Assembly (NCBI GenBank): GCA_029531795.1
Contig: JAPEIS010000001.1
Location: 2,356,001-2,420,000, forward strand
Direction: 5' to 3'
DNA from: Sclerotinia nivalis
Taxonomy: Eukaryota; Ascomycota; Leotiomycetes; Helotiales; Sclerotiniaceae
Length of the DNA: 64,000 nt
This document shows positions 1 to 11,608 of this stretch, one piece after another. Position 1 is the stretch's first letter; each line of letters starts with the position of its first letter. Under the pieces are notes generated by a model, which saw only the letters and a list, made by a program, of their open reading frames with translations, searched no databases and was not told the DNA's origin. The position numbers and the translations under genes were made by a program.

Positions 1-832
1 CTGAAGCTTGTTAGTTCTTTGCTATATAATGTAAGAAAGAAATTGTATTTTAACCTACATGCGTGATGTCGATCGTCTGCTCGATCTTCGTCTGTCCAGT
101 TGGCATAGTAATGTTCTGGAAAAAAGGACTGTCGGAGTCGTCTCTACATGATGAGGCTCAATAGTAAGCCCATGATCAACTGGCACTCAGGAAAGAATTC
201 ATACCAGACAATGAAGATTATGATGAACCGTAAGAATGACAGCGAAGTTGTTGTCTGGTAGAAGTATACTCTTGTTGATATCTAGCCGCGCAGCTTCTTC
301 ACGGTAAAGTCGAACGCCATGCCCTCGATTTGCTTAAGGAAATTAGCCTCTAGAAGTGCGAATTATATGGAATTGAGAGTTACTAACGATGTATAAGCCT
401 ATTCCATGCGCGTTCTGATTCGTCGCATGGCTCTCCCATGTAAATATCATTGGCCCAGAGATCAGGCGAAGCTGTCTCGATCTCGTACTGGATCCCATCT
501 GCAAATGGAGCTGAAGCCTTGTTAGGATAGAATCTCCTCTTAAGCAAAAGAATTGGTTACATACTCCACAATGACGGTCGATGATTTGTTTTAATTTCTG
601 GAAGTTTGAGGAAGTTACTTCGACTTGAGGTGAGTAATGAAGCCATGCCAATTAGAGTGAATGCCGCCACCATGCCGTACATCATGATTAGAACAGCCCA
701 TGATTGCAATCTTCTGGGTGATATTGATTTGAGGGACTGATTTTTGCAATGAGGACAGTTTTCATTGTCGTCACCATAACCTTTCTCGTTGGAAAGCGGC
801 CCTCCAGTATTTTCAAACATGATTGGTTGCAT
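1..832 (-). CDS. UstYa-family (DUF3328) oxidase-like membrane protein, 3' end cut by window
   Basis: UstYa-type proteins are fungal type II membrane proteins; several act in oxidative cyclisation of ribosomally made peptides or in other secondary metabolite pathways. Reconstructed exons on the minus strand are 832-565, 510-388, 323-205 and 143-59, all with GT-AG introns of 54-64 nt and matching phases. Exon 1 carries one hydrophobic segment (about residues 43-68, around SWAVLIMMYGMV). Exon 2 has the family's post-membrane region (IQYEIETASPDLWANDIYMG). Exon 3 ends with HNLHC, the first HxxHC motif. Exon 4 reads on to RHHA, where the second HxxHC should begin. The next intron (58-1) ends in CAG exactly at base 1, so the final exon lies outside. 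The start is the first ATG, at 832. Family call is firm; substrate is unknown. Confidence 0.85.
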
Positions 833-873
833 GAAGAGCGTTTGACAAGTGGATCCAAATGCAAAAAGACGAT

Positions 874-1355
874 TTAGATACCATTTAAAGACGTATAAAG
901 CTCAGAAACAAAGCCTGGGGAAGCAAATGATAAGAACTGGTTAAGGCTGAATTTGGTGGAACTGTGCAGGTCATACGAAGTACTTTCGTACGCATACTTA
1001 CTCCACACAAAAGTTCCTTTATCGCATCCTTCACTAGTGCACCACATAATATCCGGAATCCTGTAGAACTGCACATGCTTTGACATATCGATCGGAGGAC
1101 TCGACAATCTCCATTTAGTATAAGTGATGTTGTAGAGAAATGTGCGTACTTGATTTGTGCTACCTCATCATTGTGATGTCGTTTATTGTCGAATAACAAA
1201 GGGGTAATTGGATGTACATTACATCTGTATGTCCTTGCGTAGCCCTTATCCGTGTAAGGACAGAGATACACATCTATGCTATCAAATGACCGATATGCGT
1301 ACAAACTCGATACACAAACGAAACCCCACCTCTCCAAAATACTTGCGATGCTCAT
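874..1355 (-). CDS. Possible Cys-containing orphan protein
   Basis: An ATG-started minus frame is open from 1355 to 885 (156 aa). It has cysteines in VYLCPYTD and TYRCNV and again in the second half. Two GT-AG introns are also possible. One would remove about 1154-1108, after which a different frame (SSPPIDMSKHVQFYR, then MWCTSEGCDKGTFVW) would be used. Another could start at the GTAAGT just after TFVW. I cannot decide between the models, and I recognise no family. It lies between a UstYa-type gene and a small signal-peptide ORF, so it could belong to the same secondary-metabolite locus, but proximity is the only argument. It could also be non-coding. Confidence 0.3.
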
Positions 1356-1513
1356 TATATATATCTAGGTAGCTTTCGAGTAAAGTGATCTTCGAAAGCC
1401 CAAAGTCATATTCTATTCTTTTCAGCAAGAAGGTCTTGTCCCTCGTAAACAGTATCGAATTGAGCTCCAAAGCGAGGATCGAACATCGAAAATCAAGTCA
1501 AACATTCTTCATC

Positions 1514-1716
1514 ATGCGCCTACAATCCTTTCTCCTCGCAGTGTCTCTTATGGCCACAGCCACAGCCACAGCTATAGCCATTAGTCCGAGTAAGCTACCC
1601 ACTGACCCTTTCCAGTCGAATACAAATCTCAAGTCAAGATAGGAATCCAAATGGACTTTGAGCTCGCCGCAGAAGGTGCTCTTGAAAAGGGACCTTCTTC
1701 TAACGAGTCTTGGTGA
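1514..1716 (+). CDS. Small signal-peptide ORF, possible secreted peptide
   Basis: ATG at 1514 opens a typical secretion signal (MRLQSFLLAVSLMATATATA). Without splicing the frame stops at 1640-1642. A GTAAGC donor at 1590 and TAG acceptor at 1642 would make a 53-nt intron. The spliced product has 49 aa, continuing with an acidic stretch (FELAAEGALEK) and ending at TGA 1714-1716. Beyond that stop the same frame contains DEDLLKRK, and another frame contains a Lys-Arg pair. Such Kex2-like pairs are typical of precursor proteins but here the frame is interrupted. No core-peptide repeat is visible. It could be a small effector, a degenerate peptide precursor or a chance ORF. Confidence 0.35.
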
Positions 1717-2074
1717 TGGTTATGGTGTTGAGGTTCGGATGAAGATCTGTTGAAGAGAAAGGTACAAGGATGGGGTAATTTGGCAGGAGAAATTTGTGTG
1801 TGGGCGACATAAACATGGGCGCCTTGGCTTGGAACGGTTTCTCTCTTAAGTCAAATTGGTTCAAAGCAGAGGATGCTTATTTGTTATCAAGCTGCTGCCA
1901 ACCGACTTGAATTAATACAAGAAAATCCGGAAATGTTTTGCGTGCCAGTGTATCTCCTGCACTTTATTGACGAAGGCCTCTTGTTGTAAAATACAATATT
2001 TAACTATTGCAAGAGTTTGTATACAAACATTGCCAACTTGACCAACATATTGGCCCTTTTCTCTTGACGTTGAA
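1717..2074. other. Intergenic, no gene seen
   Basis: No convincing coding sequence or repeat. It includes the likely 3' flank of the minus-strand thioesterase gene. Confidence 0.5.
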
Positions 2075-2768
2075 TTACAGAACAGCTTTCGATTTTTTGG
2101 AATGTTCTTTCTCCCATTTTGCAGCTATCGCCACTTCCCGTGCTGATCGTTCTTTCAAAGCTTCATATAAATCCTTATAGACACCTCCAGCTTCAAGCAA
2201 ATTTGCTGGTTTACCTCGACCATAATCAAAGAATAACACACTTGCTTTAAAGTCTGCAACAATGACTTGTTGGGTCAAAGACCACATAGACGTAATAGTA
2301 ACATAACGATCTGGAAAGACTTCAGTGATATGAGTTGCTACAATCAACTAATTCATTCCATTAGCCTCAATTTAGCAAAAGCATGTTTAAACGATTAGCT
2401 CATACCGAATCAGGAAATTTCACAGGCCTCTTCAAATTGGCTGTGAAATTCTTAACAACAGGTCCAATGCCACGGAACCTCATCAGGTCCTGAAATTTCT
2501 CTTTGCCCAAAAAAGGTTCGAATGACAAAAACTCCCGGATTCTGCATTGATTCACGTATTGTACGTATGCCGCGGTCCTCACGTGATGCTGTGTATCGTG
2601 GTCTTCGGCCCAACTAACTCCACATTCAACCATGGTCGCTGTGTCGTACCCCATTGCGGTGGCTGCACCAATCATTTTTTCACGAAGAGGGGCATAAGCG
2701 GAGCCGCCATCGGGACTTTGATAAGAAGAAGACTCGAGTGCGGATCTGAATTTTGCAACAGGAGCCAT
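2075..2768 (-). CDS. Hot-dog fold acyl-CoA thioesterase-like protein
   Basis: Two exons, 2768-2406 and 2347-2075, joined by a 58-nt intron (GTATGA to TTAG), encode 211 aa. The protein resembles the 4-hydroxybenzoyl-CoA thioesterase/FatB-like hot-dog group. The signature region VSWAEDHDTQHHVRTAAYVQ sits at about residues 52-71. It is followed by ARG-rich linker sequence and strands such as LIVATHITEV and VIVADFKASVLFFDYG. This group hydrolyses acyl-CoA thioesters and is often mitochondrial; location here is inferred. The open frame extends 11 codons further upstream, but only from a GTG codon. No usable ATG lies further upstream, so ATG 2768 (MAPVAKFRS) is chosen. The Lys-rich C-terminus is typical of fungal members. 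Confidence 0.75.
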
Positions 2769-3287
2769 TGCCAAAGATGGATTCTGGCTGTGATATTTCA
2801 CAGAAAATCCACAGGTGTAAGCTCGGAAGTATTAGGTATTGCACTCGATCAATGACTGAAAGATTGCCAACAATTGAAAGCCTTCTCGTCCTACTTGTAG
2901 AAATCTGCCTGCCTAGCCAGCGTTACATTATCGATTTACAAACGGCAGGGGCCAACCTTTATAGCGCCGTCACTCAAGATATCAGCTGGGAACAGTGTTT
3001 AAGTCTCCACAGAAATACACAAGTACCGTCTAGACTCAAGTGTTTCGGATCACACTAAACCCTTTTGAAATAAAGTTATTTATTATTTCCTATTTCCTGA
3101 TGGAAGAATGGGCAAAGTGAATTGAATCAACCAGATCTAAAGTCATGATTGTCTTCCTAGTTTCTATCCAGTTAGCTGGCTAAAGCTATTGGTATGCAAC
3201 ATATAGTACACTTATACAACCTAAGCCCGATTTTTGCCCTCTTTTGGTATATGCCCCGTCTACTCCTACTCCGCTAAGCTCCATAAA
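2769..3287. other. Intergenic between two minus-strand genes
   Basis: This is the promoter side of the thioesterase gene and the 3' flank of SAM50. Short ORFs on the plus strand here overlap the thioesterase and have no coding character of their own. Confidence 0.5.
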
Positions 3288-4969
3288 TCATAGAAAATTG
3301 ATGCCTACTCCGAATTGTAGGCCCTTTCTGGCTTCTTCTCCTTTTCTAACAACGATGGGTAGACCGAAATTCAATTCAAATCGTGCCACTGGATGTGCAT
3401 ACACCATTCCTATGCCGACTGCCAGGCTCGGAATCTCTTTACCAAGCTCCGCGATTGTGCCATACACCTCTTTGCTTGTGTCCTTTCCTGGATTTTCGAG
3501 TGCAAGGAGTCGGCCGGCATTAGCGAATAACTGCAGGCGTAGTGGAGTAGAAATATCGACGCGAGGGAATGGAAGAAGAAGGTTTATAGATGAAGCTGCG
3601 TAGATGTCACCTCCAACTGCATCTTGTCTGTCTCGAGGTCCAAGGCCACCAATTTTAAATCCACGAACGTCCGTCGGTCCACCGAGCTGAAATCTATCAT
3701 TTATGCGTGACGGCTTGGCTGCAGTGCCGAACCCAACACCCAGGGGATACAACATTCCTGCCCTGATACCCGCTGTTAAGCTTGCGCCTGGGATGCCAGG
3801 AACTATGACCGCACCACTAGATTCTATTTCCGATTTCCAAAACCCCACATCTCCTTTCAGAGGCCCCCAGCCCGCAATTTCGGAGATCGTTTTAAGAAGG
3901 TATCCTTGGTTCGGCATTATAGGGTGATTTCGTTCGTCTTTAATCCATGTATGGCTAATACTGCTCTTGACCGTATCTCCTGCATCGTTGCGTACCGTAG
4001 GTGATGCATTTCCAGCCAGACTTGTCACTTGTCTCCATACCCCATTGTATCCAACCTGATGCGTGCTGCCACCGCCAGAAGCCCAGCTATATTTTATGCC
4101 CCCGCCCTTAAGGACTTCTTCGTGACTTGCCCAGGGCTTACTGGTCGCGCTCGACAAAACATCCACAGCTACTCTCTTGTCGGGATCACTCAATATTGGT
4201 GTCTCAAATGTAGCCTGGTACGCAGAACGAGTTCGGGTGCCTGTAGCAGCGTTGACATTCAGGGTTTCAGCACCTCCAAATATGTTGCGCCATTGTGCAT
4301 TTCCATACGCTGAGCCTTCGGCATTCCCAAGATCAGTGCCAGTCTTTAATGTAATAACACCCCGCTCGCGTGCACGGATATATACGTCAATATCGGAAGG
4401 AGTAGAAGAGGGGTCGGTAGGATCGGGTTTATCAATGAACATGGAGATATCGTCGTGGAAAATGCCTAACTACAGATAAGTACGACGCTGGTCAAACATC
4501 AGTGAGGGGCTGTCGTACCATGTCGTCGGAGTTTATTTGTAGCTGTGCTGAGTTCCTGCAATGCTTCTGACAATGTATATGGCCCATTTCTGTTTGCACT
4601 AAGCAGAGGCTTGAATACGCCATCGAGGAATGATCTCCTTGTGCGTGAGGGGCCCAAGAGTCTAATCGAGGAGATTGTGACTGGTTTTGTGGAGTTATTG
4701 CCAATCTATTCCATGAGCCCATGAAATCTTAATTGCCCAGAACTAATACATATACGTACCAGCTCCCCGGTTCTCTGTGCAGCCTCTAGAGCATATCCCA
4801 TATGCTTCTCCGCTATAGATTTTTCGAGCTCTTCTTGCGATTTGGGATCGGTCTTCAGGAGACTCTCGACGAGCTGTGACCGGGTACATTAGCAAATTAA
4901 CCGTACTAATATGCTTCATACAGTAGAAACACAACTCACGCTCCCCTTTGGCCCATTTGGCGTAGTCAT
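3288..4969 (-). CDS. SAM50: SAM50/TOB55, mitochondrial outer membrane beta-barrel assembly protein
   Basis: Sam50 is the Omp85-family core of the SAM complex, which inserts beta-barrel proteins into the mitochondrial outer membrane. Four exons (4969-4940, 4873-4760, 4705-4519, 4465-3288) with consistent phases give 502 aa. The tiny first exon encodes MTTPNGPKGS. Residues about 45-110 form the POTRA-like region (KPVTISSIRLLGPSRTRRSF). The rest is the barrel, including the conserved FQLGGPTDVRGFKIGGLGPR segment and a terminal strand ending GVGINFL, an aromatic/hydrophobic beta-signal-like end. Length matches fungal Sam50 (about 480-520 aa). It is divergent from UBC6 with a gap of about 390 bp. 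Confidence 0.93.
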
Positions 4970-5363
4970 TATTTTTATTTTCTAACTCTACCCGAAATTA
5001 TACACTATTTCCATTTCATGCGAAGGACTCGTTCTGCCAGTTCAGATAGAAACTGATTACTAAGCGAGAGACCAAGCTAGTGCACACTTAACTTCCTGCA
5101 TCATTGAATCATCTCATCCCTAATAAAACAAAGCATTCCATGTGAATATTCCTATCATAAACAACCAACCACTCAGTCATTTTATTAAGTCTTCGAAACC
5201 GAGAGAAATCTTCCGATTAGGCTTTTTATCCTAAATACAGAATATTATTTAATACACAAAAGAACATTACACCGTATCCCAAACGTTCTCTGTCCGTCAT
5301 TCAAACGCAACAAGGTCAACGTATCCTTAAAGTCTCAAGTACACCTTGACGTACGACTTGACA
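4970..5363. promoter_or_regulatory. Shared divergent promoter region SAM50/UBC6
   Basis: A gap of 394 bp separates the ATGs of SAM50 (minus) and UBC6 (plus), so it must hold both promoters and 5' leaders. No specific operator was recognised. Confidence 0.6.
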
Positions 5364-6221
5364 ATGGCGAGTCGAGCTGCCAACAAACGGGTACGTGAAT
5401 CGATTTTTACGAATTTTTATTTGTTTAAGAGCTAACACGTTTAAATGTAGTTAACCCGTGAATACAAAACCATCACCGAAAACCCCCCTCCTTACATCGA
5501 AGCACATCCATCCGAATCCAACATCCTCGAATGGCATTACATCCTCACTGGACCGCCCGACACACCTTATCATGGCGGACAGTACTGGGGTACCCTTTTA
5601 TTCCCTCCAAATTATCCATTTGCGCCTCCCTCCATTAAGATGCACACTCCATCCGGCCGTTTTCAACCCTCCACTCGTCTTTGTCTCTCAATCAGTGACT
5701 TTCATCCCAAGAGTTTCAATCCCGCGTGGGAAGTCAGTACAATATTGATCGGTCTATTGAGTTTCATGACAGGTGAAGAAATGACAACGGGTTCGGTCGC
5801 CGCATCAGAGGCGGAGAGAAAATGGGCTGCGAGTAGGACGAGATGGTGGAATAGTACTGGGGGAGGCAGTTACAAAAAGGATGGAACACAGAAAGGAAAT
5901 ATCAAGGCCGGAGATGGCGGCGCAAAGTTTAGAAGCGAGTGGGAGGATTTGGATAAGGAGAATTGGAAGTGGATGAAGGAAAGGGGTGTCGATATCGTCA
6001 CTGGTAATGAAGGAAAGAAGGATGAAGAGGGGAGTGGAAGGGAATGCAGTGGAATTGCAATGAGGCGGCCAGGCGGTAGTCAGGCTGTTGTTGGAGCTGT
6101 GGTAGAAGGTGGTAGAGAAGGAAGAAGCTGGTTGCAAAGAAACAAATACTGGGTTGCTGGCGGAGTGATTTTTACTTATGTCATGATTGCGAGACTATTG
6201 GCAGAAGGACATGAGCTATAG
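5364..6221 (+). CDS. UBC6: Ubc6-type ER-anchored ubiquitin-conjugating enzyme E2
   Basis: Ubc6 (UBE2J group) is the tail-anchored E2 of ER-associated degradation. Exons 5364-5390 and 5451-6221 (60-nt intron) give 265 aa. The UBC fold covers about residues 10-160. The hallmark ILTGPPDTPYHGGQYWG is followed by FPPNYPFAPPSIKMHTPSGRF. The catalytic cysteine is Cys87 in RLCLSISDFHP, the same number as in yeast Ubc6. The J-type active site lacks the usual HPN, as expected for the family. The linker is Gly/Lys/Glu-rich, and the C-terminal hydrophobic anchor is at about 242-260 (YWVAGGVIFTYVMIARLL). The start was chosen by the splice model and the conserved MASRAANKRLTREYK beginning. Confidence 0.95.
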
Positions 6222-6832
6222 ATGTAGATATGGGTTGGTTCTAAGCATGGAGTCCAGGATGGGTTATGGTACTTTTGTACAACAGGTCAGCGTCACTCAA
6301 TTACGGCAAGGTATACTAGGCAGGTTTTGATTATGTAGAATTTAATAAACATTTTGAGTATTTTAAATGTGCCAAATATTGTGAATTTAAACATTTTGAA
6401 TGTTCCGAATGTTTCTGTGTGTTTGATATTACTATTCTCTCTTCTTTCAGGAAAGTAAGTACAATATTGTATCTTCCCATCCCAACATTGTTATTACTAT
6501 TACCCCAACCGTTTTCTCGAATTGTGAATCCATTTATTCTCCCAGACACAAATAACAACACATCCTTCCAGCATCCATGCATGTAAATACTGCTCATCTT
6601 CTGTTTGTGTATCTCTCCATCAACCAAATCCCATGAATTTAACCTTTAACCCAACTCCAATATTTGCAACATTAAAAATTTGCATCACCACCAAAACCAT
6701 AAATGTCAAGCTTATATAAGAAAGGGGGTATCAAAAAAAGCAAATGAAAGAAACATCGAACTCCGTGGTGCATCTCTGCTCCTGTCGCCCAAGGACATCT
6801 AACTCTATAAAAAAAAAGCGCCCATGTTGGCA
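6222..6832. other. Convergent 3' flanks, no gene seen
   Basis: A+T-rich spacer between the convergent UBC6 and Ser-rich orphan genes. It has a short TTTTGAATGTTCC/TTTTGAGTATTTT-like near-repeat around 6350-6410 but no coding signal. Confidence 0.5.
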
Positions 6833-7564
6833 TCAACGTCTGATAAAAGAACTCCATCGTCTTCTGTGTTCTTTTGCCGACGGTGCCTTTTCCTCCATCT
6901 TTTCCCCTTTCATCTCATTTTCATCCTCATCTTCCATGACTAATCTATATCTCCTCACGCTTCCTGCATCGTCATCTCGTTCTCGCATATTATCTGCGCA
7001 AAATCTGGCTCCTCTCCTGTCGACCGGCAGGAAACAATCGGGTATGCATCGTGCTACAAATCCTCGGATTCCTTTACTTGCCGCGTCAATCGCTGCGTAT
7101 TCTAATCTTCGGGTTTGGTCCGACGTCCAATAATGGATTGTGGCTGGTGGGGGTGGAGGTGGGGTGGCGGCCGGGTTTGTTGTTTCTTGGGATAGGTCAT
7201 CGGATAGTGATGGGAAGTGGAAAAATTTATATTGAGGTGGCGATGATAATGTTTGGCTGTGGTGGTGCCGAGATGAGAGACTGGGGCGAGAGTGAGAAAG
7301 GGATGCGCGAGGGGATTTTGAGGAACGCTTGGGAGTTGAACGGCTGGTGGCGCTGGAGGCCGAGGAAGAGGTGCCAGAGGAGTCTTTTGGACGTGAATGT
7401 GATTTCCGGGAGGCATTCAATGACGGCCGAGTATGATAAGAGGATGATTTTGAGCTGGGCCGTGATGATGTCTTCACGTGGCTGGGTATAGAGGCAACAT
7501 TCTCTGCAAAACCAGAGTCTTGACGACTCATCTTGGTACGGTGGAATTCTTGCGGAGGAGACAT
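6833..7564 (-). CDS. Ser-rich orphan with conserved C-terminal block
   Basis: The minus frame is open from ATG 7756 (307 aa). The ATG at 7564 (MSPPQEFHRTKMSRQDSG, 243 aa) is preferred because the first 64 residues look like leader sequence; either start is possible. The N-terminal half is Ser/Arg/His-rich and probably disordered. A Pro run precedes a structured block at about residues 147-205 (IHYWTSDQTRRLEYAAIDAA, then GFVARCIPDCFLP). The tail is acidic, then basic, ending RRRWSSFIRR. I believe the YWTSDxTRRxEYAAIDAA block is conserved among filamentous ascomycetes, but its function is unknown. Codon use across the frame looks coding, and opposite-strand ORFs here are shadows. Confidence 0.65.
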   Translation of the reverse strand: MSPPQEFHRTKMSRQDSGFAENVASIPSHVKTSSRPSSKSSSYHTRPSLNASRKSHSRPKDSSGTSSSASSATSRSTPKRSSKSPRASLSHSRPSLSSRHHHSQTLSSPPQYKFFHFPSLSDDLSQETTNPAATPPPPPPATIHYWTSDQTRRLEYAAIDAASKGIRGFVARCIPDCFLPVDRRGARFCADNMRERDDDAGSVRRYRLVMEDEDENEMKGEKMEEKAPSAKEHRRRWSSFIRR

Positions 7565-7756
7565 GGTGGGTGAATGAGGATGGGATGAGAACAATCGTGG
7601 AATTTGTTGTTCGAGCTCGATTGGGGTCGGGTGCGCTCGCGCTGAATAGAAAACTGCAGCATCAGAGTTTATACTAGATTGACTCCTATTGTTCCAATTG
7701 GTAGTGGAACAATTGGTGGTCAAGGGGGTAAGGTTCCGGTGGGTTCTGGAAGGCAT

Positions 7757-10700
7757 ATTTAAGATTCAAGCGAGGTTGGATCGAAATTATAATGATGATT
7801 TGGTGCAAGTGCCAGTCCTGACGTCCTTGGATTATGGGTCTGCTCGGAGCATATGGCGGTCTGGTAGTTTTCAATCCTCTCGTAAGGTTGCAATTTTACA
7901 ACCTCCTGGTGCCAAATATTCTTTCTCGACTGTCTAAAAATCTTTCGTAGATTCCCTGGGAGCGGAGTTCCAGTGGATCTGGGAAATAATCTCTCAATTT
8001 TGTGCAGTGGGTACCTCAAGAAGATGTATGCACATACATGGAAGAACCACGGGAAATACCCCAATGGTTCTCCAATAAGTCAATTCCAAATTTCCCCCAA
8101 TGGCTTCACCCCAACTATATGTGCCAAGACGGCTACTCGACAAGTTGGAGATCTAAATGGGATGTGACTCCCACGAATCGTGAGGTCTTCTTCCACCGCT
8201 AAGTTTGTTGAGCCGGTATTAAAATCGTCTGGCGGAGCGGTGGAAGATTGATCCAGAACAACTTATAATGTTCGGTGTAACTGAGATTAGATGTTGCTAG
8301 CAACCAATAAAGCCCCTGTCCCTTTTAGTCCTGGTTAAAGCTTCTGCTCCGCATCAAGTTGACTGCAACCCCACTCTCCTTCTCGTCCTATCTTAGCGTA
8401 TCTTTGACTAAAGTTCAAGCTTCGTCGATGTCGAGGATGGAATGAAGCGACGGTGGAAACCGATGAAGAAGATCCAATTGATCGCACCAGAAAATGGATT
8501 GATTCTTGTAGCTTTTGCCCTAAGAAAGATTGGACCCAAGAAAAGAAGAAGATTCTGTGGAAACCTTGTGCTTGAACTTCAATAAATTCAGCACTGTCCG
8601 AGCCTTTTGTCCAATTGTTTCTCGTCAATGGCCACTTGCAGGTGATCACAAAAGTGTCTCTCGCTTTTCTCTATTTAACCAAACCAATTTGAAGGTTCGA
8701 TTTAATCAATAGACCGCTACTGCACAAAAACGCCTCCGCTATCTGCAAAGCACGTTTGAGCTGCAGTAATTTTTACAGTTTATTCGATCCGATGTCGCCC
8801 ACGAATCGGTATGTGTGAGATATGTCTTGATGGGGTAATTTGAGGCTGTAAAGAGATTCTTATTGATGATAACAAATTCGGTTGAAGCCCGGATGAAGTA
8901 AATTGATGATGATGAAATAAGAAAAGCTACGTAGGTAAAGATCAAATGTTGATGTGGTACGATACAGTTACAATCACAATTGCGAAAGCATATGTGATAT
9001 ATAAATGTGTTCTGGCATTTGAATGACATATCAGCGTTCGACATATATCAATCCATTTCTTTTTACATGTGAATCTTTACAGTCTCTTGACTCACCAATA
9101 ACCTCGTGCCAGTTTATGCTACATGAAACTCCAGGTTTCCTAGATTTCCTTTTCCAGATATTGGCGCTCCACCTCGGCATGTATTTTTGTCGTATTATTG
9201 TGACACGCGCTTGTTCGTCTCACTCTATGGCCCAATTATGTATGTGGATTCGAAATTCGGCGCTGAAACTCAACCCTTCAAAAGTTCAGTCATCCAAGAA
9301 GTTGCTTGCCATTCCAAAAAATGAAGAGCCTGAGTTTCGTGCCTCACCGCTTATCTTCATTTAAACGGTTCACTGGCAATGCCATCTTTGTCTCTGTCTC
9401 TGGTCTTCTTGTCTCCCTACGGAGATGACAGCGGGTCCACGGGTCGGAATGTTTTGGCCCGGATCAAAAGAAGAGATGAAAAGAATTGTTGGGAACTCCC
9501 TTGTTCATGCAAATCGCACTTTTATTGAAATTTGTACACCTTTATTGAAGCGGTGTACCTAGTACGTAGCACAAGAATTTGTCTCGAGGAAGTTCTCATG
9601 AGTCTGGTGATGAGTGAGTACTTCTACGTTTGCTCATTCAAGCCATAAGCGTTTATGACCATCACGTTTACAGGATCAGCTAAAATCGAGAGCAATGCAG
9701 AACCATCAGAGATTGTTTTTAATCATATTGCAATGATCGTCTTAGTGGAGACACCTTTCGAAAACATGAGAGGGGAAAAATTGGAAAACTTAACAATTAC
9801 ACGTGACTTTTAACTCATTCATCATTCCTTCCGACAATTCTTATCGCGAAAACTCTTCTGCAGTACAAGAGAGAGCTCCATCCCTCGAACCATCAATTAC
9901 TCTCGAGGGGGTTTTCCAAGCAGATGTCAAAGGGAATTTGCTCAAGGGAAATTGCTCGGTTCTTAAACACAGCAATTGTGCAATTGTGGGTGGTATTGAA
10001 GGTGGACATCCTGGCGTTAAGGAATATCCACTTTTTGATGTGAAGAACGCCTGCTTACCATCTTCGACTCGACTCAGGTCAGAAACGACTATTGCATTGA
10101 CACTAGAGGAATCCCTAGTACTTTATCTCATACTCACTATCGATTGAACCAGCACCTTTTTCCCTTCAGCACACACTTCCGAGCATCAAGCACAAACAAA
10201 TTGGCGTGTAGTTTCCAACATACTTTGAAGCTTGCAGATCAAACTACCAACATCGTCGCCACACGAAGGCCTTCCACTTTCTACGACTGCGTGTAATTCG
10301 ATCTGATATAGGTCGTTGATCGGGACAAGGCCGCGTCTTTGTCTCGGGTGCTATTTTGAGCAAGCCACTACAATCTGATTTTTGAGGCTCATTCTTACGC
10401 TGAACCTTGTCCCACGTTTTTCGAAACAATCATAGCCTTCCTCATTAATTCTCACCACTTCTTTAGCCAATTGAATCTTGTGTCATTTCTTCATCCCGCA
10501 AAGTATGCAGGAAGGATGTATCTACCCTTGTCCTCGATTATCACCTCGAGATCATTTCTCATCTCAGATCGCTTACCTTACAGCGGTTTGATTACTTTTC
10601 GCCGGTCGCTAAAAGCCATTTGAAAAGTGAAGCCGAAACGCATTGTCTCATCCTTCGCGGTGAATTTGTGGAAGAGAAGGCCGGCATACAACTTCTTCTG

Positions 10701-11608
10701 GCATTGGCAGGAACAAGAACACGCATGCCGTGTTAGAAATGTATATTCCGACTTCCATACTTTTGCAACAGCTCCAAAACCTCAAAGAATACCTTGTTGG
10801 ATCGGTCAGATAGCAACTCACTCATCTTTTGGAAGATTTTAATACCATTTCCTTCCCGGAAGTTATCTCAAATGTTTGACATTTTACTGAGTCCGGCCTT
10901 CAACGATTGCACAAATTTGATAGTTCATAGGGGTTGAAGCGATAGTAGTTTAGCTTCAAGTCTTATACCGGTATCTGCTTCCACCCCCGAACTAACTTGT
11001 GGGACTTCTTACTGTTTAAGAAATCCACTCATATATATTTCCTACCAAGACACAGAAGACTAGTTGGTCTATTTGGCAAGGCTTTCCAATCTTAATCTCT
11101 GATAAAGAATCCTATTTTTGTCTTTGACTCGCTGAAGTAGTTTTCCTGCCTCGTCAAACCACCTTGATTGGCTACAAATCATGTGATTTATGGGGCGACT
11201 TCATTGCTTACAAGATGTCGGCGCGTATTTGAGTAGTATCTAGATTTGATCGCCTGATTCCATGTCGCTTTTTAGGTAAGTGATTTGGGGGTAGTGCCTG
11301 CTTGACATCTGGACCGTCCTTTCCAACCCTTAGACAATTCGCGCCAGGATTGGGACCTCTAGATAGACTCAACTGCCTTTGCTAGGATAGGGAAGTACTA
11401 ACCTTGCTGTGAAGAAGCATTTCAATCTAATCTGTAATTATATATGAGAGACTCCTGCTTTCTTTCAGCTGCATTCAATTCGATTCTCATCTGTACCAGC
11501 ACTCATCTCATCTTCATCCTATCTCAGATACTCAGCGCCGTATTGCCCAGTGGACGCACACACTTACTCCAGATTTCTCCGCAACATAAATACATCTCTA
11601 AATCGAAA
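7757..11608. other. 3.9-kb stretch with no convincing gene
   Basis: Only short ORFs occur. Several have no ATG (those at 8002, 9803 and 10627 start at TTG or GTG), and none shows a recognisable motif. It is unusually long for the left half of this window. It could hold non-coding RNA, regulatory DNA of the flanking genes or fully decayed coding sequence. Confidence 0.5.

Noticed and set aside
8002..8202. 66-codon plus ORF with many Trp/Pro residues
   Set aside because: It begins at TTG, has no ATG near the start, no family motif, and overlaps other open frames.
9803..10147. 114-codon plus ORF
   Set aside because: It starts at GTG with no ATG and shows no domain; likely chance.
10627..10842. 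71-codon plus ORF
   Set aside because: Start is GTG and no motif was found.
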